From Bacillota bacterium (lineage in GTDB: Bacteria; Bacillota; UBA4882; UBA8346): a stretch of 64,000 bases of DNA. The stretch spans positions 22,824 through 86,823 of the forward strand of contig JAEYGI010000063.1 of assembly GCA_023402395.1 (NCBI GenBank), read 5' to 3'. The notes beneath the pieces are model-generated. The model searched no databases, was not told the DNA's origin, and saw nothing but the letters and a program-made list of their open reading frames with translations. Shown piece after piece: positions 42,930-50,760 of this stretch. Position 1 is the stretch's first letter; every line of letters begins with the position of its first letter. Position numbers and translations under genes: made by a program.

Positions 42930-44402
42930 ATGAACATGCTGGCGTTTGATTATGGGGCAAGCAGCGGCCGAGCGGTTTTGGGAAGTTTTGACGGAAAGCG
43001 GTTGGCCGTCTCCGAAGTTCATCGTTTTCCGAACGATCCGGTGCGGGTGAATGCCAGTTTGTACTGGGATATTCTGCGGCTTTATCATGAATTGAAACAA
43101 GGCATCCTCAAATCCCACGCACACGGAGAGGCTGCTATCGCCAGTCTGGGGGTGGACACCTGGGGGGTTGACTTCGGGCTGCTGGACGCGGACGGCAACC
43201 TGCTGGGCAATCCTTATCATTACCGGGATCGCCGCACCGAAGGAATGTTCGAGATTGCCGCAAGCCGGGTTCCAAAAGCCGAGCTTTATCAATCCACCGG
43301 AATCGCCTTTCAACCGTTTAACACCTTGTATCAGCTTTTGGCGATGGCGGAGGCCCGCTCCCCGCTGCTGGACCAGGCCCGAACCCTTTGTTTTATTCCG
43401 GATCTGCTCAATTACTTTTTGACCGGGACGTGCGTCAGCGAGTATACCATTGCCAGCACCAGCCAGATGCTTGACGCGGCCCGCCGGGATTGGGACCGGC
43501 GCTTGCTGGAGCGGATCGGGGTCCCGGCCGGCCTCTTGACGGAGATTATCCGGCCCGGGACCGTAGTGGGGGAGATCAAAGCGGATTTGACCGAGGAACT
43601 GAATATCCCGCGCCTGCCGGTGATCGCTACGGCCAGCCATGACACGGCCAGCGCGGTGGCGGCCGTTCCGGCCGCGGCTGGCAATTTCGCCTATCTCAGC
43701 AGCGGGACCTGGTCGTTGATGGGCTTGGAATCGAATCAACCTTTGATCAACGAACGGACCCTGCAATGGAATTACACCAATGAGGGCGGGGTTCAAAACA
43801 GTTACCGGATTCTGAAAAACATTATGGGCCTCTGGATTCTTCAGGAATGCAAGCGGGAATGGGATCGGACCGGTCCCGCCGCCGGGTTTGAGCATTTGGA
43901 GCGGCTGGCGGAAAAGGCCGCGCCATTGAAAGCGCTCATCGATCCCGATCACCCCTCTTTTTTCAGTCCCGGAAAGATGCCGGAAAAGGTTCGCGAGTTC
44001 TGCCGCGCCACCGGCCAAGCGTTGCCGGAGAGCCGGGGCGAGATCGTCCGCTGCGTATTGGAGAGTCTGGCGTTTAAGTACCGGATGGTCCTTGACGAAT
44101 TGGAAACCATCGCCGGTTTTCCAATCCCAGTGATTCATATCGTCGGCGGCGGATCGCGGAACCGGCTGCTGAATCAGTTCACCGCCGACGCCACCGGCAA
44201 ACCGGTCCTGGCCGGCCCGGCCGAGGCCACGGCCATCGGCAATATCCTGGTTCAACTGATCGCCTTGGGCGAGTTGAGTGGGGTTCAAGAAGCCCGGGCT
44301 TTGGCGCGGACTTCGTTTCCGGTCATGATTTACCGGCCAAGCGAGCCGGAAGCCTGGAGTGAAATCTACGAACGGTTTAAGGAGATGACGCGGCATGGAT
44401 AA
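42930..44402 (+). CDS. rhaB: Rhamnulokinase RhaB
   Basis: A 490-aa FGGY-family kinase that phosphorylates L-rhamnulose. The RhaB form is seen in LAFDYGASSGRAVLGSFDG at the start (with the ASSGR motif), GVDTWGVDFGLLDADGNLLGNPYHYRDRRTEGM, SHDTASAVAAVP, YLSSGTWSLMG and HIVGGGSRNRLLNQFTADATG. ATG 42930 was chosen over 42909 because AAAGGAG (42914-42920) falls at correct distance. It overlaps the next gene by 8 bp, showing translational coupling. Confidence 0.96.
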   Translation: MNMLAFDYGASSGRAVLGSFDGKRLAVSEVHRFPNDPVRVNASLYWDILRLYHELKQGILKSHAHGEAAIASLGVDTWGVDFGLLDADGNLLGNPYHYRDRRTEGMFEIAASRVPKAELYQSTGIAFQPFNTLYQLLAMAEARSPLLDQARTLCFIPDLLNYFLTGTCVSEYTIASTSQMLDAARRDWDRRLLERIGVPAGLLTEIIRPGTVVGEIKADLTEELNIPRLPVIATASHDTASAVAAVPAAAGNFAYLSSGTWSLMGLESNQPLINERTLQWNYTNEGGVQNSYRILKNIMGLWILQECKREWDRTGPAAGFEHLERLAEKAAPLKALIDPDHPSFFSPGKMPEKVREFCRATGQALPESRGEIVRCVLESLAFKYRMVLDELETIAGFPIPVIHIVGGGSRNRLLNQFTADATGKPVLAGPAEATAIGNILVQLIALGELSGVQEARALARTSFPVMIYRPSEPEAWSEIYERFKEMTRHG

Positions 44403-44772
44403 GCAAATCGGCGCCAAGGTTTGGTTGATTCCGGACGGTTATTATCCGGCGGATAGCTCGGGCCGGTTTCCGAGTCATGAGGCCATCTGTGTGTTAAATC
44501 CCGGCGCCCTGGACGCCGCCTTGACGATTACCCTATATTTTGAAGACCGGCCGAAGCTGGCCGGGTTTCAGGCAAGCTGTCCAGCGGAGCGGACCCGGCA
44601 TATCCGGATGGACCGGATCAAGGATGGAGACGGCCGGGGCGTTCCGGTGGGCGTTCCTTACGCCATGATGGTGGAAAGCGATGTGGAAATCATTGTCCAG
44701 TACAGCCGGATGGACACCAGCCAGGCCGAGATGGCGCTGATGACGACGATGGCCTATCCGGTGCGGGAATGA
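44395..44772 (+). CDS. Anabaena sensory rhodopsin transducer (ASRT) family protein
   Basis: A 125-aa all-beta protein matching the ASRT family: KVWLIPDGYYPADSSGRFPSHEAICVLN, then LTITLYFEDRP, CPAERTRHIRMDRIKD and VQYSRMDTSQAEMALMTTMAYP. The founding member is the soluble partner of Anabaena sensory rhodopsin. No rhodopsin gene is in the window; the gene lies coupled between rhaB and rhaA, so a role in sugar recognition or rhamnose metabolism (for example as a small sugar-binding or mutarotase-like protein) is more likely. Function in this context is unknown. Confidence 0.88.
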   Translation: MDKQIGAKVWLIPDGYYPADSSGRFPSHEAICVLNPGALDAALTITLYFEDRPKLAGFQASCPAERTRHIRMDRIKDGDGRGVPVGVPYAMMVESDVEIIVQYSRMDTSQAEMALMTTMAYPVRE

Positions 44773-44792
44773 TCAGAGTTGGAGGGGATGCG

Positions 44793-46067
44793 ATGAGTTT
44801 GAACCGGATTCAAGCGGTGGAGGCATCTTACGCATTAGCGAAAACGATCTACGCCGACTGGGGGGTGGATACGGAAGCGGCGCTGCGGAAGCTGGCGACG
44901 ATTCCGATTTCCCTCCATTGCTGGCAAGGCGATGATGTGGCGGGGTTTGAGAGCAGCGCGGGGTTGTCGTGCGGAGGGATCCTGGCCACCGGCAATTATC
45001 CGGGCCGGGCCCGGAACGGAACCGAGCTGCGGCAGGATTTGGCCAAGGCGATGGCACTCATTCCCGGGACTTGCCGGGTAAATCTGCACGCCAGTTACGC
45101 CGAGACCAGTGGGCGGCCGGTAGGACGGGACGAACTCCGGGCCGAGCATTTCCAGTACTGGAGCGATTGGGCCAAAGACCAGGGGATCGGGCTGGATTTC
45201 AATCCCACCTTTTTTTCCCACGAATTGGCCGGGTCCGGCTATACCCTGGCCAGCAAGGATCCGGCCGTTCGCGGCTTTTGGATCGAGCACGCCAAGCGCA
45301 GCCGGGAAATTGCCGCCGCCCTGGGGCAGGAATTGGGCGGTCCTTGTGTAAATAATCTGTGGATTCCGGACGGGTCCAAGGATCTGCCCGTGGACCGCTG
45401 GGGGCACCGGGTCATTCTCGCGGAATCGCTGGATACGATCTACCGGGAATCGTTCGGCCCGGATCAGCTGCTGGATGCGGTGGAGAGCAAGTTGTTCGGG
45501 ATCGGCTCGGAATCCTATGTGGTCGGCTCCCATGAGTTTTATTTGGGGTACGCGCTGTCCCGGGGGTTGATCCCTTGTCTGGACATGGGCCATTTTCATC
45601 CGACCGAGGGCATCGCTGATAAGATCTCCGCGCTCCTGATCTTTGCCGGCCGGCTGTTGCTTCATGTCAGCCGGGGGGTCCGGTGGGATAGCGATCATGT
45701 GCCGATTCTCAATGACGATTTGGTGGCGGTCGCCCAGGAGGTGAAGCGCTGCGACGCTTTTGACCGGGTCTGGTTTGCTCTGGACTTCTTTGATGCCAGC
45801 ATCAACCGGATCACCGCCTGGGTGACCGGGACCCGGGCGCTGCGGAAAGCCTTGCTGGCGGCACTTTTGGAGCCGACGGACCGCTTGCGGGAGGCGGAGG
45901 AACGGGGTAATTTCGGCGACCGCCTGGCGCTGTTGGAAGAGGTGAAAACCCTGCCGCTCGGCGCGGTTTGGAATCAATTTTGCCTGGCTCATGATACCCC
46001 CTTCGAAGCGAATTGGATTCCGGAAATCGGCGTCTACGAGCGGGAGGTGCTGTCGGAGCGGGGCTAG
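44793..46067 (+). CDS. rhaA: L-rhamnose isomerase RhaA
   Basis: A 424-aa metal-dependent isomerase converting L-rhamnose to L-rhamnulose. Family signatures include PISLHCWQGDDVAGFE near the start, TGNYPGRARNGTELRQDL, NLHASYAE, GLDFNPTFFSH, PCVNNLWIPDGSKD with metal-site residues, LDMGHFHPTE and HVSRGVRWDSDHVPILND. ATG 44793 has GGAGGGG at 44781-44787; an in-frame ATG at 44769 lacks one. Together with RhaB and the aldolase it gives the complete rhamnose route. Confidence 0.97.
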   Translation: MSLNRIQAVEASYALAKTIYADWGVDTEAALRKLATIPISLHCWQGDDVAGFESSAGLSCGGILATGNYPGRARNGTELRQDLAKAMALIPGTCRVNLHASYAETSGRPVGRDELRAEHFQYWSDWAKDQGIGLDFNPTFFSHELAGSGYTLASKDPAVRGFWIEHAKRSREIAAALGQELGGPCVNNLWIPDGSKDLPVDRWGHRVILAESLDTIYRESFGPDQLLDAVESKLFGIGSESYVVGSHEFYLGYALSRGLIPCLDMGHFHPTEGIADKISALLIFAGRLLLHVSRGVRWDSDHVPILNDDLVAVAQEVKRCDAFDRVWFALDFFDASINRITAWVTGTRALRKALLAALLEPTDRLREAEERGNFGDRLALLEEVKTLPLGAVWNQFCLAHDTPFEANWIPEIGVYEREVLSERG

Positions 46068-46235
46068 GAGCTGTGCGCGTAATCCTTTTTTTCAGGATAT
46101 AAAGCACAAGCTAATGTGTGGCTTTGCGGCATAATATACCAGATGTTGTGGCTGTTTCGAATACACCCACAGACTCCTGGAACTTGGGAGACGTTCGCGT
46201 TAACGCTTCCCGTCATTATAATAAGGAGGAGAATC

Positions 46236-46898
46236 ATGTTGTCGGACCAATCAATCAGAGAAGATATCGTGGAAGTGGGGCGCAGGATCTGGATGCGGGG
46301 CTATGTGGCCGCCAATGACGGCAACATCAGTGTCCGCCTGGAAAAGGACAAGTTTCTCTGTACTCCCACCGGCGTGAGCAAAGGTTTCATGACGCCAGAG
46401 ATGTTAAGCATCGTCGATGGGTCCGGCCAGTTAATCGCGGGCCATTTAAAGCCGTCTTCCGAGATCAGGATGCATCTGGCGGTCTACCACGAACGTCCCG
46501 ACGTCCACGCGGTGATCCACGCCCACCCCCCGATCAGCACCGCGTTCGCGGTGGCGGGCCTGTCGCTGTCCAAGCCGGTATTGCCCGAAGTGATTATTTC
46601 GTTAGGAGAAATTCCGTTAACGGAGTATGGCACCCCATCCACCGATGAGATACCGCAGGCGATCTCGAAGTATCTCCAGAACCACGACGCCTTTTTGCTG
46701 GAGAATCACGGCGCGCTTACCATCGGTTGCGATGTCTTTAACGCCTATCATAAGCTGGAGACGATGGAGCATTTCGCCGTCATCAGTCTGGCCGCCCGGC
46801 AACTCGGGGGCGAGCGGGAATTCAGCGAAGCGCAAGTGCAACGGTTGCTGGAAGTCCGCAAAAAGCTGGGGGTTACCGGACGGCATCCCCAGTGCTGA
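46236..46898 (+). CDS. Class II aldolase (rhamnulose-1-P / fuculose-1-P aldolase type)
   Basis: A 220-aa zinc-dependent aldolase of the FucA/AraD/RhaD superfamily. Zinc ligands are seen in VIHAHPP and ENHGAL, the catalytic-type Glu in KPSSEIRMHLAVYHE and the phosphate-binding region in NDGNISVRLEKDKF and TPTGVSKGFM. In this operon it most likely splits rhamnulose-1-phosphate to dihydroxyacetone phosphate and lactaldehyde, though its length is FucA-like rather than like the longer E. coli RhaD. AAGGAGGAG lies 6 nt before ATG 46236; the 168-nt gap from rhaA shows no gene. Confidence 0.9.
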   Translation: MLSDQSIREDIVEVGRRIWMRGYVAANDGNISVRLEKDKFLCTPTGVSKGFMTPEMLSIVDGSGQLIAGHLKPSSEIRMHLAVYHERPDVHAVIHAHPPISTAFAVAGLSLSKPVLPEVIISLGEIPLTEYGTPSTDEIPQAISKYLQNHDAFLLENHGALTIGCDVFNAYHKLETMEHFAVISLAARQLGGEREFSEAQVQRLLEVRKKLGVTGRHPQC

Positions 46899-46918
46899 TT
46901 CGGCTCGGGTATCACGCG

Positions 46919-46954
46919 CCGGCGGTTTGAGAAGTCAAGCCGCCGGTTTTTTTT
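46919..46954 (+). terminator. Rho-independent terminator of the rhamnose operon
   Basis: CCGGCGGTTTG pairs with CAAGCCGCCGG (one G-U) and is followed by eight T. Confidence 0.92.
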
Positions 46955-47036
46955 ATGACCGTTACGTTCCGGCCCGGATGAGGAATTTCAATGAAAATCG
47001 ATCCATCCTGAGTACCGGAACGATTTCAGCCGGAAG

Positions 47037-47309
47037 TTATCCACAATCAGTAACCGGATATCCACATTTAGTAACTGAATGTGGATTGGGAGTAGTTCCC
47101 CCAGTTCATTTATTAACAGAATATCCACAATCAGCAACAGAATATCCACATTTTGTTACTGAATATCTAATGGGAACGACTCCCCCGATTATTTCTATAA
47201 GAAAATATCCACATTCTTTTACCGCATGAAATGATTCAGTAACAGAATATCCACATTCAGTTACTGAATGTGGATTGGGAGCTTCTCCCCCGGCTCATTT
47301 ATTAATATT
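47037..47309 (+). repeat. Thirteen 21-bp units with internal palindromes
   Basis: Units begin at 47037 and follow each other every 21 bp through 47309 without indels. The common unit is ATATCCACA-T-AGTAACAGA; others carry GTGGATTGGGAG-TTCTCC or CCC--TCATTTATTAA, giving a rough four-unit (84-bp) order. ATCCACATTCAGT and its complement form a perfect 13-bp-arm palindrome at 47249-47275 and a near copy at the second/third unit. A plus-strand frame gives YPHSVTE-like heptapeptides but is interrupted by TGA, so this tract is not a continuous gene. Confidence 0.85.
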
Positions 47310-47377
47310 ACCGATAAAATAGCAAGCATAGTATTGGGAATTGATCGGATAAAATTAACGATTATTAAAAAAATCCG

Positions 47378-47407
47378 CTGGACGCGAACAGATGTTCGTG
47401 TTATAAT
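47378..47407 (+). promoter_or_regulatory. Promoter of the nitroreductase gene
   Basis: TATAAT at 47402-47407 with CTGGAC at 47378-47383 as a weak -35 and an 18-nt spacer. The SOS box lies between the two elements. Confidence 0.65.
47385..47398. promoter_or_regulatory. LexA/DinR operator (Gram-positive SOS box)
   Basis: CGAACAGATGTTCG is a perfect match to the Bacillus-type SOS consensus CGAAC-RNRY-GTTCG. It sits between -35 and -10 of the nitroreductase promoter, where bound LexA would block transcription. Confidence 0.8.
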
Positions 47408-47443
47408 TTCCCAGAAAGATGTTTTGAGAGGAGAATGACAGGC

Positions 47444-48254
47444 ATGGAAGTTTATGAAGCGATTTACGCGCGGCGGACGGTCCGGGACTTTGCAGCCAGG
47501 GAGATCGAACCGGCGCTGCTCCGGAAGATCCTCGCCGCCGGGTTTCAGGCGCCATCCAACGATCATCTGCGGAAATGGGAGTTTCTTGTGATTACGGACC
47601 CCGATACCCGGTTGCGATTAATCGAAAAAACCGTCCGGGATCTTTCGCAAACCGAAACGGCCGCAATCTTGGACGGTTGGGGCCTGGTCGATTCGCAGCA
47701 GCGGGCGATGTACCTGGGCGCGATCCCCAAACCCAAACAGTACCGGATATATAAGTTGAATTAAATTTCTGATAACCATCATGTCCTTAATGCCGGCCAT
47801 GATGGGAAATTAATGAATTTAATTCAACTTATTTCAGCTGTAATCGGATGAAGTAAATTCCGATTTGATTCATTTGCATTCGGCTCTACGAATGCAAATT
47901 TTAGATTAGAAATTTACTTCATCCGATATATTGACCGCCGGTTGCCTGATGATCCCTTGCTTTCATCAACCCCAGCCTCTTTTGGAGCCGCGGGATCTTT
48001 CGGCGCTGAATCGCTTCGCCTCGATCTGGTGTTGTATTGAAAATCTGTTAATCGCGGCGGCGGCGGAAGGGATCCAGGGCGTCACCCGGATTCCGTTTGC
48101 GGAGGAATCCAGCCACCTGAAATCAGTGTTGGAGATTCCCGCTGACTACGAGGTCCCGTGTTACCTGGCGCTGGGATATCCTCAAAAGGAGGCGGCGACC
48201 TTCGCGCCGCTCGCGGTGAAGCTCGAAGACCGGTTGCATTGGAATCGGTGGTAA
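47444..48254 (+). pseudogene. Nitroreductase-family gene split by a hairpin element
   Basis: The N-terminal half (47444-47749) reads MEVYEAIYARRTVRDFAARE through PSNDHLRKWEFLVI to IPKPKQYRI, a nitroreductase FMN-binding pattern. The C-terminal half resumes in frame at 47931 as LTAGCLMIPCF and runs to 48254 with NRFASIWCCIENLLIAAAAEG and VPCYLALGYPQKE. Joining 47749 to 47931 restores a continuous 209-aa protein, so a 181-bp insertion is the only visible lesion. Insertion brings a stop codon within four codons. A working promoter with an SOS box remains in front. Confidence 0.88.
47750..47930. mobile_element. Double hairpin MITE-like insertion (181 bp)
   Basis: Two adjoining hairpin units. Unit 1 (47751-47832, 82 bp) has 17-bp perfect terminal inverted repeats ATAAGTTGAATTAAATT and an inner CCATCATG/CATGATGG. 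Unit 2 (47843-47927, 85 bp) has 17-bp perfect repeats ATCGGATGAAGTAAATT and an inner 11-bp pair ATTTGCATTCG/CGAATGCAAAT. TA (or GATA) stands at both junctions, consistent with a target duplication of the Tc1/mariner-IS630 type. No transposase is encoded. Confidence 0.82.
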
Positions 48255-48414
48255 ATCGGGAGTTTACAGAGCCGGTTTGATCCAAGGGGACGATCAGGGG
48301 GATGAATCGTTACCCGATTTTTTCGGCCGCGGCGATGAGATAATAAAGGAATCCGGCCCCAATCATCGAATTGAAAAAAAGACAGTAATTTTTCTGAAAA
48401 CGGAGCGCAGATTC

Positions 48415-50592
48415 ATGGGTAAAAAGCTGGTGTTGGCCGAGAAACCGTCCGTAGGACGGGAGATCGCCAAAATACTGAATTGCCATCAGAAAGGCAACGG
48501 TTGCCTGATTGGGCCGGGTCATGTCGTCACTTGGGCGCTGGGCCATCTGGTCACTTTGGCGGACCCGGAGGCGTATGACGACAAGTATAAAACATGGCGG
48601 ATCGAGGATCTGCCGATGTTGCCGGAGCGGATGGAACTGGTAGTGATCCGCGAGTCGGCCCGGCAGTTCAAGGCGGTTAAGGATCTGATGCGGCAGCCGG
48701 ATGTCGATGAGTTGATCATCGCCACCGACGCCGGCCGCGAGGGGGAACTGGTGGCCCGCTGGATTATCCGGATGGCCGGTTGGCGGAAGCCGGTCAAGCG
48801 GCTCTGGATCTCCTCGCAGACGGAACGGGCCATCCGGGAGGGGTTTAATAACTTAAAACCGGGGCGGGAGTATGACAATCTGTTCGCTTCGGCCGAGTGC
48901 CGGGCCGAGGCCGACTGGCTGGTCGGCCTGAACGTGACCCGGGCCCTGACCTGCAAGTACAACGCTCAATTATCGGCCGGACGGGTTCAGACTCCGACCC
49001 TGGCCATGGTGGTGGAACGGGAGAACGAGATCAAGCGGTTCTCTCCCAAAGATTATTGGACGGTGCAGATTCAAACTGCCGGTTTCTCCATGATCTGGCA
49101 GGAGCGGGAGACCGGACAGACCCGGCTCTTTGATCGGGAGCGGGCCGAGGGGATCGCCGCCAAAGTTTCCGGCCAAACTGCCCGGGTGACCGAGGTCAAG
49201 CGCGAAGCCAAACTGGAGCCGCCGCCGCTCGCTTATGACCTGACCGAACTGCAGCGGGACGCCAACCGGAAGTACGGATTCTCCGCCAAGACCACCTCCG
49301 GGGTGATGCAGCAGCTCTACGAGCATCACAAGCTGGTCACTTATCCCCGGACTGACTCGCGCCATCTGAGCGAAGATATTGTGCCGACCCTGCCGGAACG
49401 GCTGCGGGCGGTCGCGGTCGGCTCTCACGCCGAGGCTGCTCGCGTCTTGCTCAAGAGCGGGCTGAAAGTGACCAAACGGCTGGTGGACAACAGCAAGGTC
49501 AGCGACCATCACGCCATTATTCCCACCGAGGAACCGGTTTACCTGAGCAAGCTCAGTCCGGAAGAGCTGAAGGTCTACGATCTGGTCGTCAAACGGTTCC
49601 TGGCCGTGCTTTCCCCGGCTTTTGAGTATGAGCAGACCACCGTTAAGGCCGAGGCGGCTGGAGAACGTTTCGGCGCCAAGGGCAAGATCGTCAAAAGCAA
49701 AGGATGGCGGGGGATCTATGACGGCGGCGGCCCTGACGAGGAAGCCGATGACGACGGTCCGGAACAGACGCTGCCCGAGATCAAGCCGGGCGATCCGTTA
49801 AAAATCCTTTCCGTGAAGACTCAGGCGGCTAAGACCAAACCGCCGGCCCGGTATACCGAAGCCACCCTGTTGTCCGCCATGGAACACCCCGGAAAGCTGG
49901 TGGAGGACCAGGGGCTCCGGGAGGCGCTGGACAATCGGGGCGGTTTGGGCACGCCGGCCACCCGGGCCGAGATCATTGAGAAGCTGTTCAATTCGTTTTA
50001 TATGGAGCGGAACGGCAAAGAGATCGTTCCGACCTCGAAGGGGATTCAGTTGATCGGATTGGTCCCGGCGGAGCTGAAGTCACCGGAGCTGACCGGAAAA
50101 TGGGAACAACAGTTGACCGAGATCAGCAAAGGGCGGACGGACCGCAGCGCCTTTATGGCCGGGATCCGCAGTTACGCCGGCCAGCTGGTGGCCACCGTCG
50201 CCGGAGGAACTCATATTTTCCGGCATGACAATCTGACCCGGACCAAGTGTCCCCAATGCGGCAAATATCTGTTGAGCGTCAAGGGAAAACGCGGCGAAAT
50301 GCTCGTCTGTCAGGACCGGGAATGCGGCTACCGGCAGAACGTATCGATCCAATCCAACGCCCGCTGCCCCCAATGCCATAAAAAGCTGGAACTCCGGGGC
50401 GAGGGCGAGAATAAGCTGTTTACTTGCCTTTGCGGTTACCGGGAGAAGCTGTCGGCGTTCACTAAGCGGAGAGAAGCCGAGAAGGGCAGCGGCAATAAGC
50501 GGGAAGTCCAGCAGTTTCTGAATCGTCAGGACGATCGCGAACCGCTCAATACCGCCTTGGCCGATGCCCTGGCGAAGCTGAAGAAAGGATAG
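48415..50592 (+). CDS. topB: DNA topoisomerase III (TopB)
   Basis: A 725-aa type IA topoisomerase. The TOPRIM domain (1-150) has LVLAEKPSVGREIAKIL and IATDAGREGELVARWI. The active-site region is TYPRTDSRHLSEDI with catalytic Tyr, and QLSAGRVQTPTLAMV precedes it. The last ~100 residues carry cysteine pairs (CPQCGKYLL ... CQDRECGY and CPQCHKKLE ... CLCGY), two C-terminal zinc ribbons. ATG 48415 has GGAG 9 nt upstream. It decatenates DNA after replication or recombination. The 168-bp gap after it contains a short frame (KYIYYHKFVSNLVRDELK) that could be a gene scrap. Confidence 0.95.
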   Translation: MGKKLVLAEKPSVGREIAKILNCHQKGNGCLIGPGHVVTWALGHLVTLADPEAYDDKYKTWRIEDLPMLPERMELVVIRESARQFKAVKDLMRQPDVDELIIATDAGREGELVARWIIRMAGWRKPVKRLWISSQTERAIREGFNNLKPGREYDNLFASAECRAEADWLVGLNVTRALTCKYNAQLSAGRVQTPTLAMVVERENEIKRFSPKDYWTVQIQTAGFSMIWQERETGQTRLFDRERAEGIAAKVSGQTARVTEVKREAKLEPPPLAYDLTELQRDANRKYGFSAKTTSGVMQQLYEHHKLVTYPRTDSRHLSEDIVPTLPERLRAVAVGSHAEAARVLLKSGLKVTKRLVDNSKVSDHHAIIPTEEPVYLSKLSPEELKVYDLVVKRFLAVLSPAFEYEQTTVKAEAAGERFGAKGKIVKSKGWRGIYDGGGPDEEADDDGPEQTLPEIKPGDPLKILSVKTQAAKTKPPARYTEATLLSAMEHPGKLVEDQGLREALDNRGGLGTPATRAEIIEKLFNSFYMERNGKEIVPTSKGIQLIGLVPAELKSPELTGKWEQQLTEISKGRTDRSAFMAGIRSYAGQLVATVAGGTHIFRHDNLTRTKCPQCGKYLLSVKGKRGEMLVCQDRECGYRQNVSIQSNARCPQCHKKLELRGEGENKLFTCLCGYREKLSAFTKRREAEKGSGNKREVQQFLNRQDDREPLNTALADALAKLKKG

Positions 50593-50760
50593 GCCGGGAA
50601 ATACTGTAAGTACATTTATTATCACAAGTTCGTCTCCAACTTGGTCCGGGACGAACTGAAAGCGATTTTGCGGCAATGAATGAGGGAATCGCGTGTCCAA
50701 AGAAGCGAACCGGACGGTCCGCCCCTTTGGCATAAAGAGCATCTTAAAAACGCCGGTTGT

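Noticed and set aside
42894..44417. 507-codon minus-strand frame opposite rhaB
   Set aside because: A shadow of the high-GC rhaB coding sequence; no ribosome site and no known family, while rhaB is unmistakable.
50615..50679. Short frame KYIYYHKFVSNLVRDELK after topB
   Set aside because: Too short and without start signals to be called; may be a gene scrap.
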